Part shown: one piece after another, positions 1-10,335 of the stretch
How positions within the stretch are numbered: the stretch's first letter is position 1
Layout: each line of letters starts with the position of its first letter
Assembly (NCBI GenBank): GCA_951640165.1
Contig: OX621246.1
Location: 5,729,001-5,793,000 of the forward strand
Direction: 5' to 3'
Origin: Pseudoips prasinana
Lineage: Eukaryota > Arthropoda > Insecta > Lepidoptera > Nolidae
DNA length: 64,000 nucleotides
The notes under the pieces: model-generated
The model's database searches: none
What the model was told of the DNA's origin: nothing
What the model saw: only the letters and a program-made list of their open reading frames with translations
Position numbers and translations under genes: made by a program

Positions 1-126
1 CGAGATTTATTTTCCTAATTTCTTTGATGTAGTATCGAAATCTTTAGTTCAACAAATTTCACCCCCGCGTCAGTTGTAAGTCTTGTCTCAATTCAGTTAA
101 TAAAAGGCTAACCTTTTGACTGCACT

Positions 127-325
127 GATTGTCTAGTAGTTAGTGACCCTGACTGCTAAGACAGCGGGCAATCTACGAGCCATGAGTTCATTTGTTCTGT
201 GTCTGGGTGTATTATTTCTACAATATGTATGTATTTAGAAATATATAAGTATGTTTATCAGTTACCATAGTACAAGCTCTGCTTAGTTTGGGATCAGTTG
301 GCCGTGTGTGAATAATGTAATATCT
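127..325 (+). mobile_element. tRNA-derived SINE, family A
   Basis: Degenerate tRNA-like head (GACCCTGACTGCTAAGACAG) followed by the shared core (GTTCTGTGTCTGGGTGT) and the common 3' domain with GTACAAGCTCTGCTTAGTTTGGG and CCGTGTGTGAATAATG. Similar copies lie at 12165, 21710, 33218, 44930 and 53374. It abuts an oppositely oriented family C copy with no gap. Confidence 0.75.
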
Positions 326-577
326 AATAATATCTAGGGACAATGTCACACAGATCAGCCTAGCCCCAAAATAAGCAAAGCTTGTACTATAGAACCAAGC
401 GACGATAACATACTTATATATAGATAGATAAATACTTATATACATAGAAAATATCCATGACTCGGAAACAAATATTCGTGCTCATCACACTAATATTTGC
501 ACTTACCGGGATTCGAACCCAGGACCACCAGCTTCGTAAGCAGGAGCACTACCAACTAGGCTACGGTGACCGTCCCA
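326..577 (-). mobile_element. tRNA-derived SINE, family C
   Basis: Read on the minus strand it starts with a tRNA-like head having an A-box-like TAGCCTAGTTGGTAG and a B-box GGTTCGAATCCC, then the C-type body and GTACAAGCTTTGCTT with TTGGGGCTAGG. It closely resembles the copies at 10957 and 15541. It lies tail to tail with the family A SINE at 127-325. Confidence 0.8.
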
Positions 578-1027
578 GGGTTCCAGGATATTATGTCCCA
601 CGATACTATTATTTATATGATTTACGGTACATCCAACGGACTAAATAGTCGAGTATAGAAGGTTTCGCTAAGGCTTAATGTAACCAGAATTAGCGCAACT
701 GTAGATTTCAATGATAAAATGTTGAAATAAAAGTATTTTGCTGTAGTAAGATTACTATTAAGGAATACCTAGATATGGTGGACAGTTATCTCTTCCGTGT
801 TAATAAACTTTCAAGTAGGTACTCTGGATCTACTGCCCTTCACTCACGGGGAAATACACAACCGATTGCCATCGATGAATGGTGCTATAGTATAAAAAAA
901 TACTTATAATTATGAAACTCAACAGTGCTAAAATGGTGATACAATTTTATTCCGTACTGTCAATCGATAACTTAATTTTCTGTTCTGAATTCATAGAAAC
1001 ACATTCCAAGCCATTTGGTGGCAAATA
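578..1027. other. Non-coding spacer, nothing recognised
   Basis: AT-rich sequence with no ORF of coding character and no repeat boundary that I can identify, apart from a short SINE-end-like string (CCAGGATATTATGTCCCA) at its left edge. Confidence 0.5.
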
Positions 1028-1220
1028 CGCGCAGGTTGGCGTGGTTGGTAAATGCTTGCCTTGCACGCAGCTCGTGGGTTCGATTCCCACCATGAATAAA
1101 TCTGTTTGTCCTGAGTCTGGGTTTAATTATGTATACAAGTATTTACAAAAGAAAAGTAGTTCGAAATGTAGTACCTCTGCTTAGTTTGGGATCAGATGGC
1201 CGTGTGTGAATAATGTCCTC
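1028..1220 (+). mobile_element. tRNA-derived SINE, family B
   Basis: The head GGCGTGGTTGGTAAATGC plus B-box GGTTCGATTCCCACC is tRNA-like. It is followed by GTCCTGAGTCTGGGTTTAATT and ACAAAAGAAAAGTAGT, then the common 3' domain ending CCGTGTGTGAATAATGTCC. Other B copies are at 7751, 16096, 21482, 24812, 25551, 38383 and 52652. Confidence 0.8.
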
Positions 1221-1405
1221 AAACTCAAACTTATGTTCTACTAATGTTACGACCTAGGATATTATTATGCTGGTATACTACAAACGCATGACATTACTAT
1301 AAACGCAGTCAATAATACCCCCTTTCACCTCTCACATAAACACCGTTGTCGCAGGAACGTCTTGGACGATCCCGACGACGCGACGAGATTACCACTTACC
1401 TTTTA

Positions 1406-1604
1406 ATTTTCTTTTCTTTTCTTTTCTTTTCTTTTCTTTTCTTTTCTTTTCTTTTCTTTTCTTTTCTTTTCTTTTCTTTTCTTTTCTTTTCTTTTCTTTT
1501 CTTTTCTTTTCTTTTCTTTTCTTTTCTTTTCTTTTCTTTTCTTTTCTTTTCTTTTCTTTTCTTTTCTTTTCTTTTCTTCTCTTTTCTTTTCTTTTCTTTT
1601 CTTT
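1406..1604. repeat. (CTTTT)n pentanucleotide microsatellite
   Basis: About 40 nearly perfect CTTTT units with one visible interruption (CTTCT near 1577). One strand is pure pyrimidine over about 200 bp. The 89-residue open frame across it (FFSFL repeats) is a trivial product of the repeat and not a gene. Confidence 0.98.
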
Positions 1605-1719
1605 ACCTAGAATAAGTCTAGATAGTTAGATACCTATCCTCACAACATTACTCACCAACCGATTTCTCGTACTCGCTGGACGAGAGTACAACCGCGAAGG
1701 CGTCGCGGTCACCAGCGTC

Positions 1720-1900
1720 CTCCATGACCCTTAGTTTGCATTCATATCGATGAAATAACCTCACCAGATCCTCATTCGGACGATAGGGCCGCATATTAAC
1801 GTAAAGCGATAGTTGAACAAAACGTTCCTAGAATAATCCTCTCATGAATCCGCACGTCTGTAACCGCCCTGAGTTGAGATTTTAACCCCAAAAGGGTAGC
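1720..1900 (+). mobile_element. Retroelement fragment, same family as 45605-45801
   Basis: Shares CCTCCATGACCCTTAGTTTGCATTC and ATTAACGTAAAGCGATAGTTGAAC-like segments with the reverse complement of the poly(T)-headed insertion at 45605-45801. Family not identified; coding content not seen. Confidence 0.5.
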
Positions 1901-2017
1901 CTCCTGCGCGGGTACTTACGTGCGTACTTATTAGATTCTTAGTTGCAATGGCAAACTACCTACTTTAAATTATTACGATTTAAGATCAAAAAGTCAAACT
2001 TTACTATCGTGTCATAA

Positions 2018-2390
2018 TGACGATGATGTCTTCCCGGCCGAATTTTGGCCACGGCGGCCATTCTCAATGGAGATTAGCCAATTGCGCAGGACATATTATA
2101 GTGCACAAGTGTGTGCGCAAACACAGGGGCACTTTCTATTCCATCACTCTCATGATCCGATGGGACGACTAGCAACACGATCGAAAAGAGGTGAAGTACA
2201 GGACCGACGGCTTTACGTATTCTCCGAGGCACGGGGGTGTAATACCGCCAACTTTCAGACTTCGGACTGATACTGAGAAATTTCTTTTTACGGAAAAATC
2301 CCAAAATCACTTTTTGCCCTGACCCGGGATTTGAACCCAGTATCTCATTTTCGCGGTTGAACACGCTACCGCTTGTCCGACGAGGCAGTC
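2018..2390 (-). mobile_element. tRNA-derived SINE, family E, near full length
   Basis: On the minus strand the head begins GACTGCCTCGTCGGACAAG with B-box GGGTTCAAATCCCGGGTC. The body then has GGCGGTATTAC, GTGCCTCGGAGA, CCCATCGGATCATGAGAG, GATGGAATAGAAAGTGC and a 3' end GGCCGCCGTGGCC. Body copies recur at 12375, 47112 and 53951; a head copy is at 46526. It shares no body sequence with families A to D. Confidence 0.75.
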
Positions 2391-2572
2391 ATAAGCTAGG
2401 TATTTGAGCATACGATAATTACTGCTTAGAACTAATTAACTAACAAACTTCAAGTTTTCTTAACACCAACCGATTTGAACATAAATGAATATGTAGTGGC
2501 TACGAAAGCTTTACCGATGAATAAAAAAGTTTTCATAATCGTTTAACAAATATCGTAGCAATCGCGTTTATG
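2391..2572. other. Non-coding spacer
   Basis: AT-rich; nothing recognised up to the TA target site of the mariner element. Confidence 0.5.
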
Positions 2573-2574
2573 TA

Positions 2575-3892
2575 CAGGGTGTCCGGTGGCGGATTTATGT
2601 TAATGAAAGCTAATAAAAGAAAAACTTATAAACTTACGGTTTTATTGACTAATTAAATAAATACATGAATAATGCGGATTTCACTTTTTAAAAATTATTT
2701 CATCCAAATGCTGTCCATTTAGACGCACACACTGTTGAAAACGGTCCACCGTATTACGGCCTACGCGCTGCAACAGGCTCGGCTGGATTTGCTGAATTTC
2801 ATTGTGGATATTTTCCTTCAACTGCACAACAGACAGAGGATTATTGGCATAAACTTTGCTTTTGAGATAACCCCATAAAAAAAAGTCCATTGGAGTTAAA
2901 TCTGGTGACCTCGGTGGCCACGGGATGTCTCCAAAGCGGCTTATCAATTTATGAGGAAAATTTTGACGAAGTAAAGCCATAGACGTCCTGGCTGTATGCG
3001 GAGTCGCCCCATCTTGCTGAAACCACGTGTGCGTCGAGTAGGATGGATGTGCTCGCAAATTTGGTAAAAAATATTCAGTTATCATGCGTCCATAGTTTTC
3101 ACTGTTGACATTTACAGCTTCGCCACGAGAATTTTCAAAAAAATAGGGCCCGATGATTCCGTTTGTCGATAACGCGCACCAAACAGTAACTCTTGGGCAA
3201 TGCAGGGATCGCTGATGTTTTTGTCGTGGATTACGACCTTTTGGGGCCCAGTAACGACAGTTTTGTTTATTTACATGACCGTTCAAATGAAAATGGGCCT
3301 CATCACTCCAAAAAATGCAATTTACAGTGCGAAATCTCTCTAACATCCGTTCACAGAAGTTTTTTCTTAAAATAAAGTCATTTTCTTTAAGTTCTTGGAT
3401 TATTTGAATCTTAAAAGGGTGGAACTTTAAATCTTTTTTTAAAATTTCGTGAACAATGCTTTTAGGAAGTGCCAAAGTGGCTGCTCTTTTCCGCACTGAG
3501 AGTCGTGGATTTTCTCGCAAGCTTCTTTCAACTTCTTGAACGTTTTCTGTGGTCCTTGATGTTCTGCTGGGGCCCGGCTGAGGGTTATTTAAAGCAGAAG
3601 ATGTCTGGCGGAACCTCTGCACCCACGATCTAATCAAATTAACACTTGGTCCGTCGCTTAATCGCCGAATATTGTAGTGGGAACAAAACTGTCGGCGCGC
3701 AGTCACGTAAGAATCACCACTCTTAAAAAACGCCTCAATAGCGTACGCACGGTGTTGTCCCGACCACTGCGGCATTGTGACTAACAAATCCGCATTCTCG
3801 GAGCGTCGAATGACACCTCCCTCTCCCCGCACCGTTTATAACTTTTATAGATATACCCTTTTAAAAACATAAATCTGCCACCGGACACCCTG
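2575..3892 (-). mobile_element. Tc1/mariner transposon, DD41D type, apparently intact
   Basis: A 1318-bp element bounded by TA at 2573-2574 and 3893-3894. The ends are inverted repeats starting CAGGGTGTCCGGTGGC on both sides. The match runs about 27 bp with one mismatch (G/A after GGTGGC). The only content is a single uninterrupted transposase gene on the minus strand. Matching ends, the TA duplication and an open transposase together suggest a recent arrival. Family placement with DD41D elements (rosa/Visitor-like) comes from the catalytic spacing and is inference until a tree is built. Confidence 0.93.
2681..3775 (-). CDS. DD41D Tc1/mariner-family transposase, full length
   Basis: Cut-and-paste DNA transposase acting on the terminal repeats that flank it (2575-3892). 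I chose the Met at 3775 (MPQWSGQHRAY, 364 residues) over the longer frame from 3832 because homologues of this type begin with this helix-turn-helix segment; the extra 19 residues look like untranslated leader. Residues about 3-65 form an N-terminal helix-turn-helix resembling DUF4817. A basic linker follows, then the RNase H-like DDE domain: first Asp in FWSDEAHFHL (D158), second in WFQQDGATPHTA (D255), third in RSPDLTPMDFFLWGYLK (D297). Exactly 41 residues separate the last two, against 34 in classical mariner. All three acidic residues are present and there is no stop or frameshift. What is seen: intact frame and motifs. What is inferred: catalytic competence. The minus-strand ORF occupies most of the element, leaving about 117 bp to the 5' end and 106 bp to the 3' end. 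Confidence 0.92.
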   Translation of the reverse strand: MPQWSGQHRAYAIEAFFKSGDSYVTARRQFCSHYNIRRLSDGPSVNLIRSWVQRFRQTSSALNNPQPGPSRTSRTTENVQEVERSLRENPRLSVRKRAATLALPKSIVHEILKKDLKFHPFKIQIIQELKENDFILRKNFCERMLERFRTVNCIFWSDEAHFHLNGHVNKQNCRYWAPKGRNPRQKHQRSLHCPRVTVWCALSTNGIIGPYFFENSRGEAVNVNSENYGRMITEYFLPNLRAHPSYSTHTWFQQDGATPHTARTSMALLRQNFPHKLISRFGDIPWPPRSPDLTPMDFFLWGYLKSKVYANNPLSVVQLKENIHNEIQQIQPSLLQRVGRNTVDRFQQCVRLNGQHLDEIIFKK

Positions 3893-3894
3893 TA

Positions 3895-4490
3895 TTAAGA
3901 AAACCAACAGTGATACAGATAATAACACAGTTTATATGATACAATATAAAGGAAAGGTCAATTACAGGTTTTCCTTAGTATAACATTAAAAGTGTGCTAA
4001 AAAACGGACATAAAATATAATACTGACACCAATCATTTATCAGACATTGATGTGGTGAGATCTACATCAAGACTACTGCACACTAATGTATGCAGTAGGT
4101 AGTCTCGATTAAGTAGGTATTAATTGCGAGAAATGAGGTGATGTGATACATCGATGTCCACCCAATGATTTTAAAGCTAAATATAACGTTGTAAGTTTAC
4201 ATAGTTAATTTTAATATATTAATATACAATCTAAAGTAAGACTAATATAAACAAATTCAAATAGGATTATTAGATCTTAGTCATTTGTCTTTTATAGTGC
4301 TTATAATTTGGGATTTATTAGTTTTTTTAACCAAGAAAAGATATCATTTTCTTTGAAGGTTGTATTATGTGTTCGAGGAATTCGTGTAAGCACATTATTT
4401 TGGGCATATTTCGTAGCGTAATAGGGTACGTGCAACATTGGAGTGTGACGAGAGCGTTACAAACATACAGCGAATATCTACCAGAGGATG
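3895..4490. other. Non-coding spacer
   Basis: AT-rich; no repeat boundary or coding signal recognised. Confidence 0.45.
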
Positions 4491-4650
4491 AGCAGCAGCT
4501 TCCTTTTGTGTATTATGCCCATTATACTGCGATCGCCAACCCGCCTGCCAAGCGTGGACATTATGGCATATCCCCCAAGATAATTCTTGAGAGAGGCCGG
4601 TCCAGCAGTGCACCTTTTTGAGCTGTAATGATGAGGATAATGAATCTGTT
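4475..4650 (+). mobile_element. Degraded RTE-type LINE 3' tail
   Basis: Contains the recurrent TE segment read as EYLPEDEQQ..YYAHYTAIANPPAKRG, then GGCATATCCCCCAAGATAATTC and a decayed version of the RTE 3' end (GTCCAGCAGTG followed by AATGATGAGGATAATGA). The same composite occurs on the minus strand at 17895, 26955, 29030, 29980 and 39433. Confidence 0.55.
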
Positions 4651-6015
4651 ACGAGTAAAAAATATCGTATCATATAACATATAAAAACATATACGTTAAC
4701 TGACAACCTCTTCCTTTTTAAGTCGGCATTTTTAAAAGCATTAACAAAACAAATAGTTAATTACTAAGTCCGTGATTACGTGATGTGCCAGATCTCCAGG
4801 AAAATTTAACGATAAGTTTCCTACAAGCTTATTTATGAAAATCTGATGTTACCTCTCTAAAATCATACACCATGCCGCCATAATTCATTGCCTTGGCGCC
4901 TTACGACACAGAAACAATAACTTGCCGCTAAAGAAAAAAGTTAATCGTAATAAGGCTTACCGATTCATGTACAGTGTTGCCAGAACATAATAATGTGAGA
5001 TGTATTAACTAATATCACATAAGAACTTCACCTAGCCAATATAAATGAACTTGAACTGTTATCAAATAATTCTAAATCGAAATTAAAAACAAATTTTAAC
5101 ATTTTGGATTATGTATATAAATGACAAGACTCTCCCGTGTCGGGTGTGAATTATTCTAACACATAAAGTTATATTATTATTTTTATATTAAAAACAAAAT
5201 CTCTCGAAAAGCTTGACCCGTAAGCTTAAACTAGTTAGATATTATCATTTATCTGTAGACTCTACGTACTACCCCGAAGGAGAAGGTGTTTCCCTCTCGT
5301 ACCTCGAAGAGTTCTTATAGCTGTCAATACTGCACTAAGGCATAAGGCAGGCCTAGTTGATACAGATCAATTACTGACTCTACCACTAAGCATAAAGTTA
5401 CTGGTTTTTTTTACATAAGGTTTACAGGTACATTTTTGGAATAAGGTTAGTAGTTAGGTAACATTATTAATTTTGTAAACTGAATATTTATTTGTTCAAT
5501 GTCATGTCTTTACAATTATTATTACAGGTTTATTACCTGTAGACAGCCTATTAAATTTGTAAATTACTTTTACTTACTACGCTACTACAGCTTTTTATAA
5601 TAACTTATATAAAGAGCTCTTATTGATTTAACTATTATCTGACCGAAAGTTAAAAAGCTAGTTGGCAACACTGTCCCGCACGTACATAATTTCATTGTCT
5701 ATCTCCGGTATAATCTTAATTAAGCTCGTCACGGAGTATTAATACGATTAATGATTACTTCCACGTTAGCGGGCTGTTTGTTGGCTCGTTGGACTTTAGA
5801 TGGCGCCACTGTCTGTTAAGCTCTACTTACAGGAAATACTTTTTAAAGTCTGCAGCAACATAACTATTGGCAATAAGATTCCAAACTTTAAAAGTCATTG
5901 AGTTCTTGGCAAATGTTTCCTGATCTGACCTTCCTACGTAAATGGAGGTTACCGTGAGGTTTACGACACTTAAAGAATAACTGAGCCATCAACTAATCAA
6001 TATAGTAGTTTCGAT
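4651..6015. other. Non-coding spacer of about 1.4 kb
   Basis: AT-rich sequence with frequent stops in all frames. I see no recognisable gene, tRNA head, TE terminus or microsatellite. Confidence 0.45.
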
Positions 6016-6017
6016 AA

Positions 6018-6192
6018 TGGCATCATTATGCCCATTATACTGCGATCGCTAACCCGTCTGTCTACCAAGCGTGGACATTATGGCATATCCCCAAGATAAT
6101 TCTTGGGGTCCAGCTGTGGGCGATATCGCCTACGCGACGACATTGACTGGACTGGACTCGACACTGCTGGCTGATGATAATGATGATGAATA
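6018..6192 (+). mobile_element. Degraded RTE-type LINE 3' tail
   Basis: Same composite as at 4475 (CTGCGATCGCTAACCCGTCTG, GGCATATCCCCAAGATAATTC), ending in GCTGATGATAATGATGATGAA, an RTE-like 3' tail. Confidence 0.55.
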
Positions 6193-6820
6193 TTATAAAC
6201 GTGAAAGTTAGTGAGTATGGATGTATGAATGTATGGGTGTATGTTACTCTTTGACGCAAAAACTAAACTAAACCAAAAACAGGAACGGATGTTGATGAAT
6301 CTTTGTATTACTATAGCTTATAGATCCGAATAATACATAGGCTATAATTTATAAAGTTTAACGCGGGTAAACCGCGGGTCATAGCTCGCCAACAATATTT
6401 AATTGTACCTGATGTTTTAAATAGACATGAAATAATCGCACCTCGGCGTCTGCGCACGTGTTTCATTTTATACGCGGTTTCACCCGCGTTAAAGGAGTTT
6501 TGGTGTAAAAGAGTAACCAACATAAATACATACATCTATACTCACAAACTTTCGCATTTATAATATTAGAAGGATGTGTAACTCTAGAGGTTTTATCAGT
6601 GCACGCCGGAATAGCTCGCAAATGGTAGATATTTTCCTACTTATTGTCATATTTTGGACAATTCACACAATATCTTTATAAATTGTAGCATATGTGTTAT
6701 TCTGACGTATAAGCTTTATTATTATAAAGTTTCATTAAAATCCATTCAATGGTTTTTACGTGAAAGAGTAACATACATCCATCCATACTTCCAAACATTC
6801 GCGTTTATAATATTAAATAA
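6190..6820. mobile_element. Cluster of three Helitron1-like fragments
   Basis: A plus-strand copy (6190-6395) runs from ATTATAAACGTGAAAG through GTTTAACGCGGGTAAACCGCGGGTCATAGC. A minus-strand fragment follows at 6466-6575 and another at 6722-6820, each ending at the CGCATTTATAATATTA-type 5' end. The family ends in a CGCGG..CCGCG hairpin, GGGCACAG, then CTAG, which is the arrangement expected for a Helitron 3' end. Confidence 0.55.
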
Positions 6821-6821
6821 T

Positions 6822-7750
6822 ATATCTGACTGATAATTTATATGCTAAACTCCGAGTGCTGGCACTCTTTATCATCAAATTCAAAGCATTTGGTTGACTC
6901 CTTCAGTCACCAGAAAGGCTTGCCTCTATAGCCAAAGAATAAGCTAAGCATAACTTTTCAACTTGGCAATGCTGCCTACCAGCCTTCTGGGCAAAGTTTC
7001 GAAGGAATACTTTGATACTTTTTACTTGTATTTTTGTACTAATTAAGAGACAGAAGCGACATGAAAGCGGCTCGGCGCCAACCACCGCAAACTTCTCTGG
7101 TCAGGCCTGCAGCAGGCTATGTCGCTCTCGTATCGGTTTGTTTAGCCACCAAAAGAAATGTCTCTTAGACAATGCGCCGTAAATCATCTATAACAGACGC
7201 AAAGGCCATATATATATAAAAATACTCATTAAATTGCTAAAGAGACAATAATTGATTCCATAAGTTAATTTTAGTATGGATGTAAATTTAAATGAATTAG
7301 CTATTAATTTGGCTCTTAAATTGGACAAGGCCTACAACGTATTCATTTCCATTTTTACATAATAAACTATATATAGTAATAAATAATTAAAAGAGTTACG
7401 TTAAAAACGAAATGTTTTATGACTATAACTAAAAATCTTTCGTGTTTCGTCTGCCTATAATAATAAAAATTATTTACCCTTAATTGGTATAAAGCTGCAC
7501 ATTAAACCGGACCCTTATAAGAATGCAATTGCTGCGCGAGCGCACGCGATCTTGCAATATTAAAATACCATGAGCAGTTGCCAGGTGTTACTATTTTTAC
7601 TGGATATCATATATTATATATATAATATACCGTTGAATACCGAGTGCACTGAACACACATTACATGTAGATGAAAAATACCGTCTATTGCATCTACCCGT
7701 AAGTAACCTCCCCGAGTTAAAACGTTACTTAGTTAGAATACATAACAAAA
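6822..7750. other. Non-coding spacer of about 0.9 kb
   Basis: No gene or classified repeat recognised. The 6890-7140 part is more GC-rich than its surroundings and may be old TE sequence, but no motif supports a family. Confidence 0.4.
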
Positions 7751-7922
7751 TCCTGGGATATTATTCACACACGCCCATGTGATCCCAAATTAAGCAGAGC
7801 TTGTACTATGGAAATCAGATAGCAGACATGTTCATGCACAAAAATATCTGTCCTGGGTGGGAATTGAACCTACGAACTGCGGCGTGAAAGGCAAGCGTTT
7901 ACCAACCACGACAACCGGCCCG
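7751..7922 (-). mobile_element. tRNA-derived SINE, family B, internally deleted
   Basis: Begins TCCTGGGATATTATTCACACACG (3' end, reversed) and ends in the B-type head. The segment corresponding to ACTTTTCTTTTGTAAAT through the core is missing, so the 3' domain joins almost directly to TGTTCATGCACAAAAATATC. Confidence 0.75.
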
Positions 7923-8863
7923 CAATTGATAATTGAACGCTTTAGTCATAACATCTTTAAAATATTGTATGCTCTCACCGGCTGGACATAGTGATCTTCA
8001 CATTTGTATGACACCATGAAATGTAATAACGTACCTACCTGTACTAGCAATTAATAAATTGATTTGATTTGATTTCCTTTATTGTCTGGTGAGTAGTGAA
8101 AGTTACCTAGGCTAACAAACTGTTAACTATATCATGTTATCTAGACAAACATCAAACATACTGCAGCAGCCTCTTCAAGATCTCGATCTCGTTCGTTATC
8201 CCTACACTATCTAAAGTAAGTTTACATTTCTCCTATATATCCAAAGGATACTGGAAGAAACCGCTTAGTGCGTTAAGACGTATCGTGTATTTATCCTATT
8301 TGAGTGCGCCAGGATTGTGACAAATGGAAATCCGCTCTCTGTACCTACTTCTTTGGGAAACAGGCGTGATGCATGAAGCTTTACCGACAACACAGCCTCA
8401 GTATAAAAATAGACAGTAGGGAAACTACGTACAAACGATCGAAACGGTACACACACAAACATGCGCATCAACAAGACCCCTAAGCGGTTGTCGCGGTCAA
8501 AACGAGTGGTCGCGTATAAGTTTAATTACGCAATCTTTTTGAAAATCCACGTGCATTTTGCGTAGTATACGGCTGTTTGAACTAGCTTTCATCAAAAGGA
8601 GGGAGCTTTCTTATTTTAACCGTCCGGCTGATTTATAAAACAAATATGTTTTAATAAAAAATAATAATAAGTAAGTAAGTAAAATATCTAAAACCTTTAA
8701 AGTTTACCACCCTCCAGCTTCAATAGAGCGAGGGAATTATTTCATCAACTAGGCTCAGTTCAAGTCAAATCAAATCTAAATATATATACTTACATAAATA
8801 TAGCTATCTTACGCTTTGTGTACCTAATATTAATAGTTTAATTTATAAATAGTATTCGACTGC
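7923..8863. other. Non-coding spacer with a LINE-tail scrap
   Basis: A short AATAAATTGATTTGATTTGATTTCC tract near 8050 looks like a retroelement tail. The rest shows no recognisable gene or repeat boundary. Confidence 0.4.
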
Positions 8864-9068
8864 ACGTGTGGCGCAGTGGCTAAGATAGTCGCCTCGCCGC
8901 TTCTTGTCGCGGGTTCGAGTCCCGCGCAGGACAACTATTTGTGTAACCCATAAATAGTTGTTCTGAGTCTGGATGTTATTTGTGTCCGTCTATTATATGT
9001 TTGTAAAGTAGCCCGCGACACAGGGATTAGATTCCCTAGTGCGGGCGTTATCTTTAAAAATAAATAAA
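8864..9068 (+). mobile_element. tRNA-derived SINE, family D, full length
   Basis: tRNA-like head with A-box GTGGCGCAGTGGCTAAG and B-box GGTTCGAGTCCCGC, then CATAAATAGTTGTTCTGAGTCTGG (core), GTCCGTCTATTATATG, CCCGCGACACAGG and an AAATAAATA tail. Other copies are at 36721, 47848 (both minus) and 50632 (plus). Confidence 0.85.
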
Positions 9069-9077
9069 TATACTAAT

Positions 9078-9200
9078 GTCATTGTGCATGTTGTGGCACC
9101 TTTAGAAGCTGTACATTTAGATTATATTACTGTATTGATTAAAACATTTGAGATTTAAGTAAATGTAACAGCTACTGTCCTTAAATAAATAAATAAATCT
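9078..9200 (+). mobile_element. LINE 3' end with AAATA tail
   Basis: Starts near GTGCATGTTGTGGCACC and runs to AATGTAACAGCTACTG and (AAATA)n. It matches the reverse complement of 23790-23940, so this is a dispersed LINE 3' end. The 9200-9657 remainder has no clear assignment. Confidence 0.55.
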
Positions 9201-9657
9201 CTTTATTTGCTAGATATGGGTACATTGTACCTAGATGTTAAAATATTACATACTATATAATTTGTCCTAGACCATATTTTACGATTAAAGGTGTGCAAGT
9301 TGTTTCAAGACAGTTGTCACCTATCACATATACCTTACTGTCCATATTTATACTGTGACACAGCTCTTAAATTGGATAGATAATTCATACTTCACTACTG
9401 TTGCACTAGTGGTGGTACTGCGGTCACACTCCTATATACTGTGCAAAAACAAATTATTACGATATTCATGCAAAGTGTAGCACTCAATGTTGATCAGTTG
9501 ACATTACTTAGCTGCTGTCTTTATAAATCTTAAGTAAAAAGTTTGTACCTTTTTATGCTTCGAGGCGATGATTCTATAAATTGCAATAAGTTGACATGTG
9601 TTTTATAAGTGGTCATTTTTGTGTTCTTTGTAAATAACTCTGTACCATCTCTTTGTA

Positions 9658-9792
9658 TAGACGCCAGCACACCCAGGTTCCCCAATCTGTAAAATTACTC
9701 TAATAGATTTTCAGCTTTATCACATAAGTATAAGGTTCACTTTTAATTGGGGAAATTTGATAGACTGGGGTAGCTTGATGTGCTGGCGTCTG
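9658..9792. mobile_element. TA-flanked hairpin MITE, family 1
   Basis: 135 bp with terminal inverted repeats (AGACGCCAGCAC..GTGCTGGCGTCT) that extend imperfectly inward through CCCAATCTG/CAGACTGGGG. Flanked by TA at 9656-9657 and 9793-9794. Copies at 16916-17050 and 41275-41408 have the same length and TA flanks, so it is probably mobilised by a Tc1/mariner-type transposase. Confidence 0.85.
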
Positions 9793-9929
9793 TACGTTTT
9801 GTTTCCATAGATTATTATTTTCCATTTAATCTACATGTTGCCGCTTCACAACACACATCACATTATTGTTGAGCCTAACTAAATCTTATGATATTATTAC
9901 CAGAATCACGCACATGCACAGGAATCATT

Positions 9930-10335
9930 GCTGGATCAGCTTGTCACGCCTTCCGAAAGCCTCCCGCCTGGACATCAATTACCGTGGCCGATCTGGAAGT
10001 CCCTAAACAGACTCCGGACTTAGGTGGGCCGAAGCAAAGAAACCATGTGTAGGTGGGGACTGTCGAGCAACCCCAAAATGGACTGTATTTGCGGAGCATC
10101 GGTCTTATCCATGGCTCATCTAACCGCTTGCCCAGCCTGCCCTGCCACATGTTCATTGCAGGGTCTTAGAAATGCCACAAGCAGGGCAATCAGTGTGGCC
10201 ACGTTCTGGTCCACAAAAAATTAACGAGTTTGCCATCGAAACGCTAAGAAGATGATTACCAGAATACTAACCCGAGAATGGACAGCAGTTTCTCTCTATG
10301 AACTATGACTGTCACACTGCAATCGCCAACCCATT
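9930..10335 (+). pseudogene. Non-LTR retrotransposon C-terminus, broken
   Basis: Encodes the tail of a LINE polyprotein with a Cys/His cluster (CICGASVLSMAHLTACP) and the terminal ATSRAISVATFW. A frameshift near 10020 separates it from an upstream WRSLNRLRT-like part. The copy at 18139-18450 encodes the same tail. It is followed by a repeat segment ending CACTGCAATCGCCAACCC. Confidence 0.65.

Noticed and set aside
1346..1615. 89-residue ORF of FFSFL repeats
   Set aside because: It is the translation of the CTTTT microsatellite.
3193..3375. Plus-strand ORF inside the mariner element
   Set aside because: Shadow of the transposase frame on the opposite strand.
7570..7782. 70-residue ORF next to a SINE
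   Set aside because: Its end lies in SINE sequence and the rest has no coding signature.
8864..8935. Possible true tRNA gene
   Set aside because: Head is followed by a SINE body and recurs dispersed with the same body; acceptor-stem pairing and anticodon loop are not those of a working tRNA. The same holds for other SINE heads.
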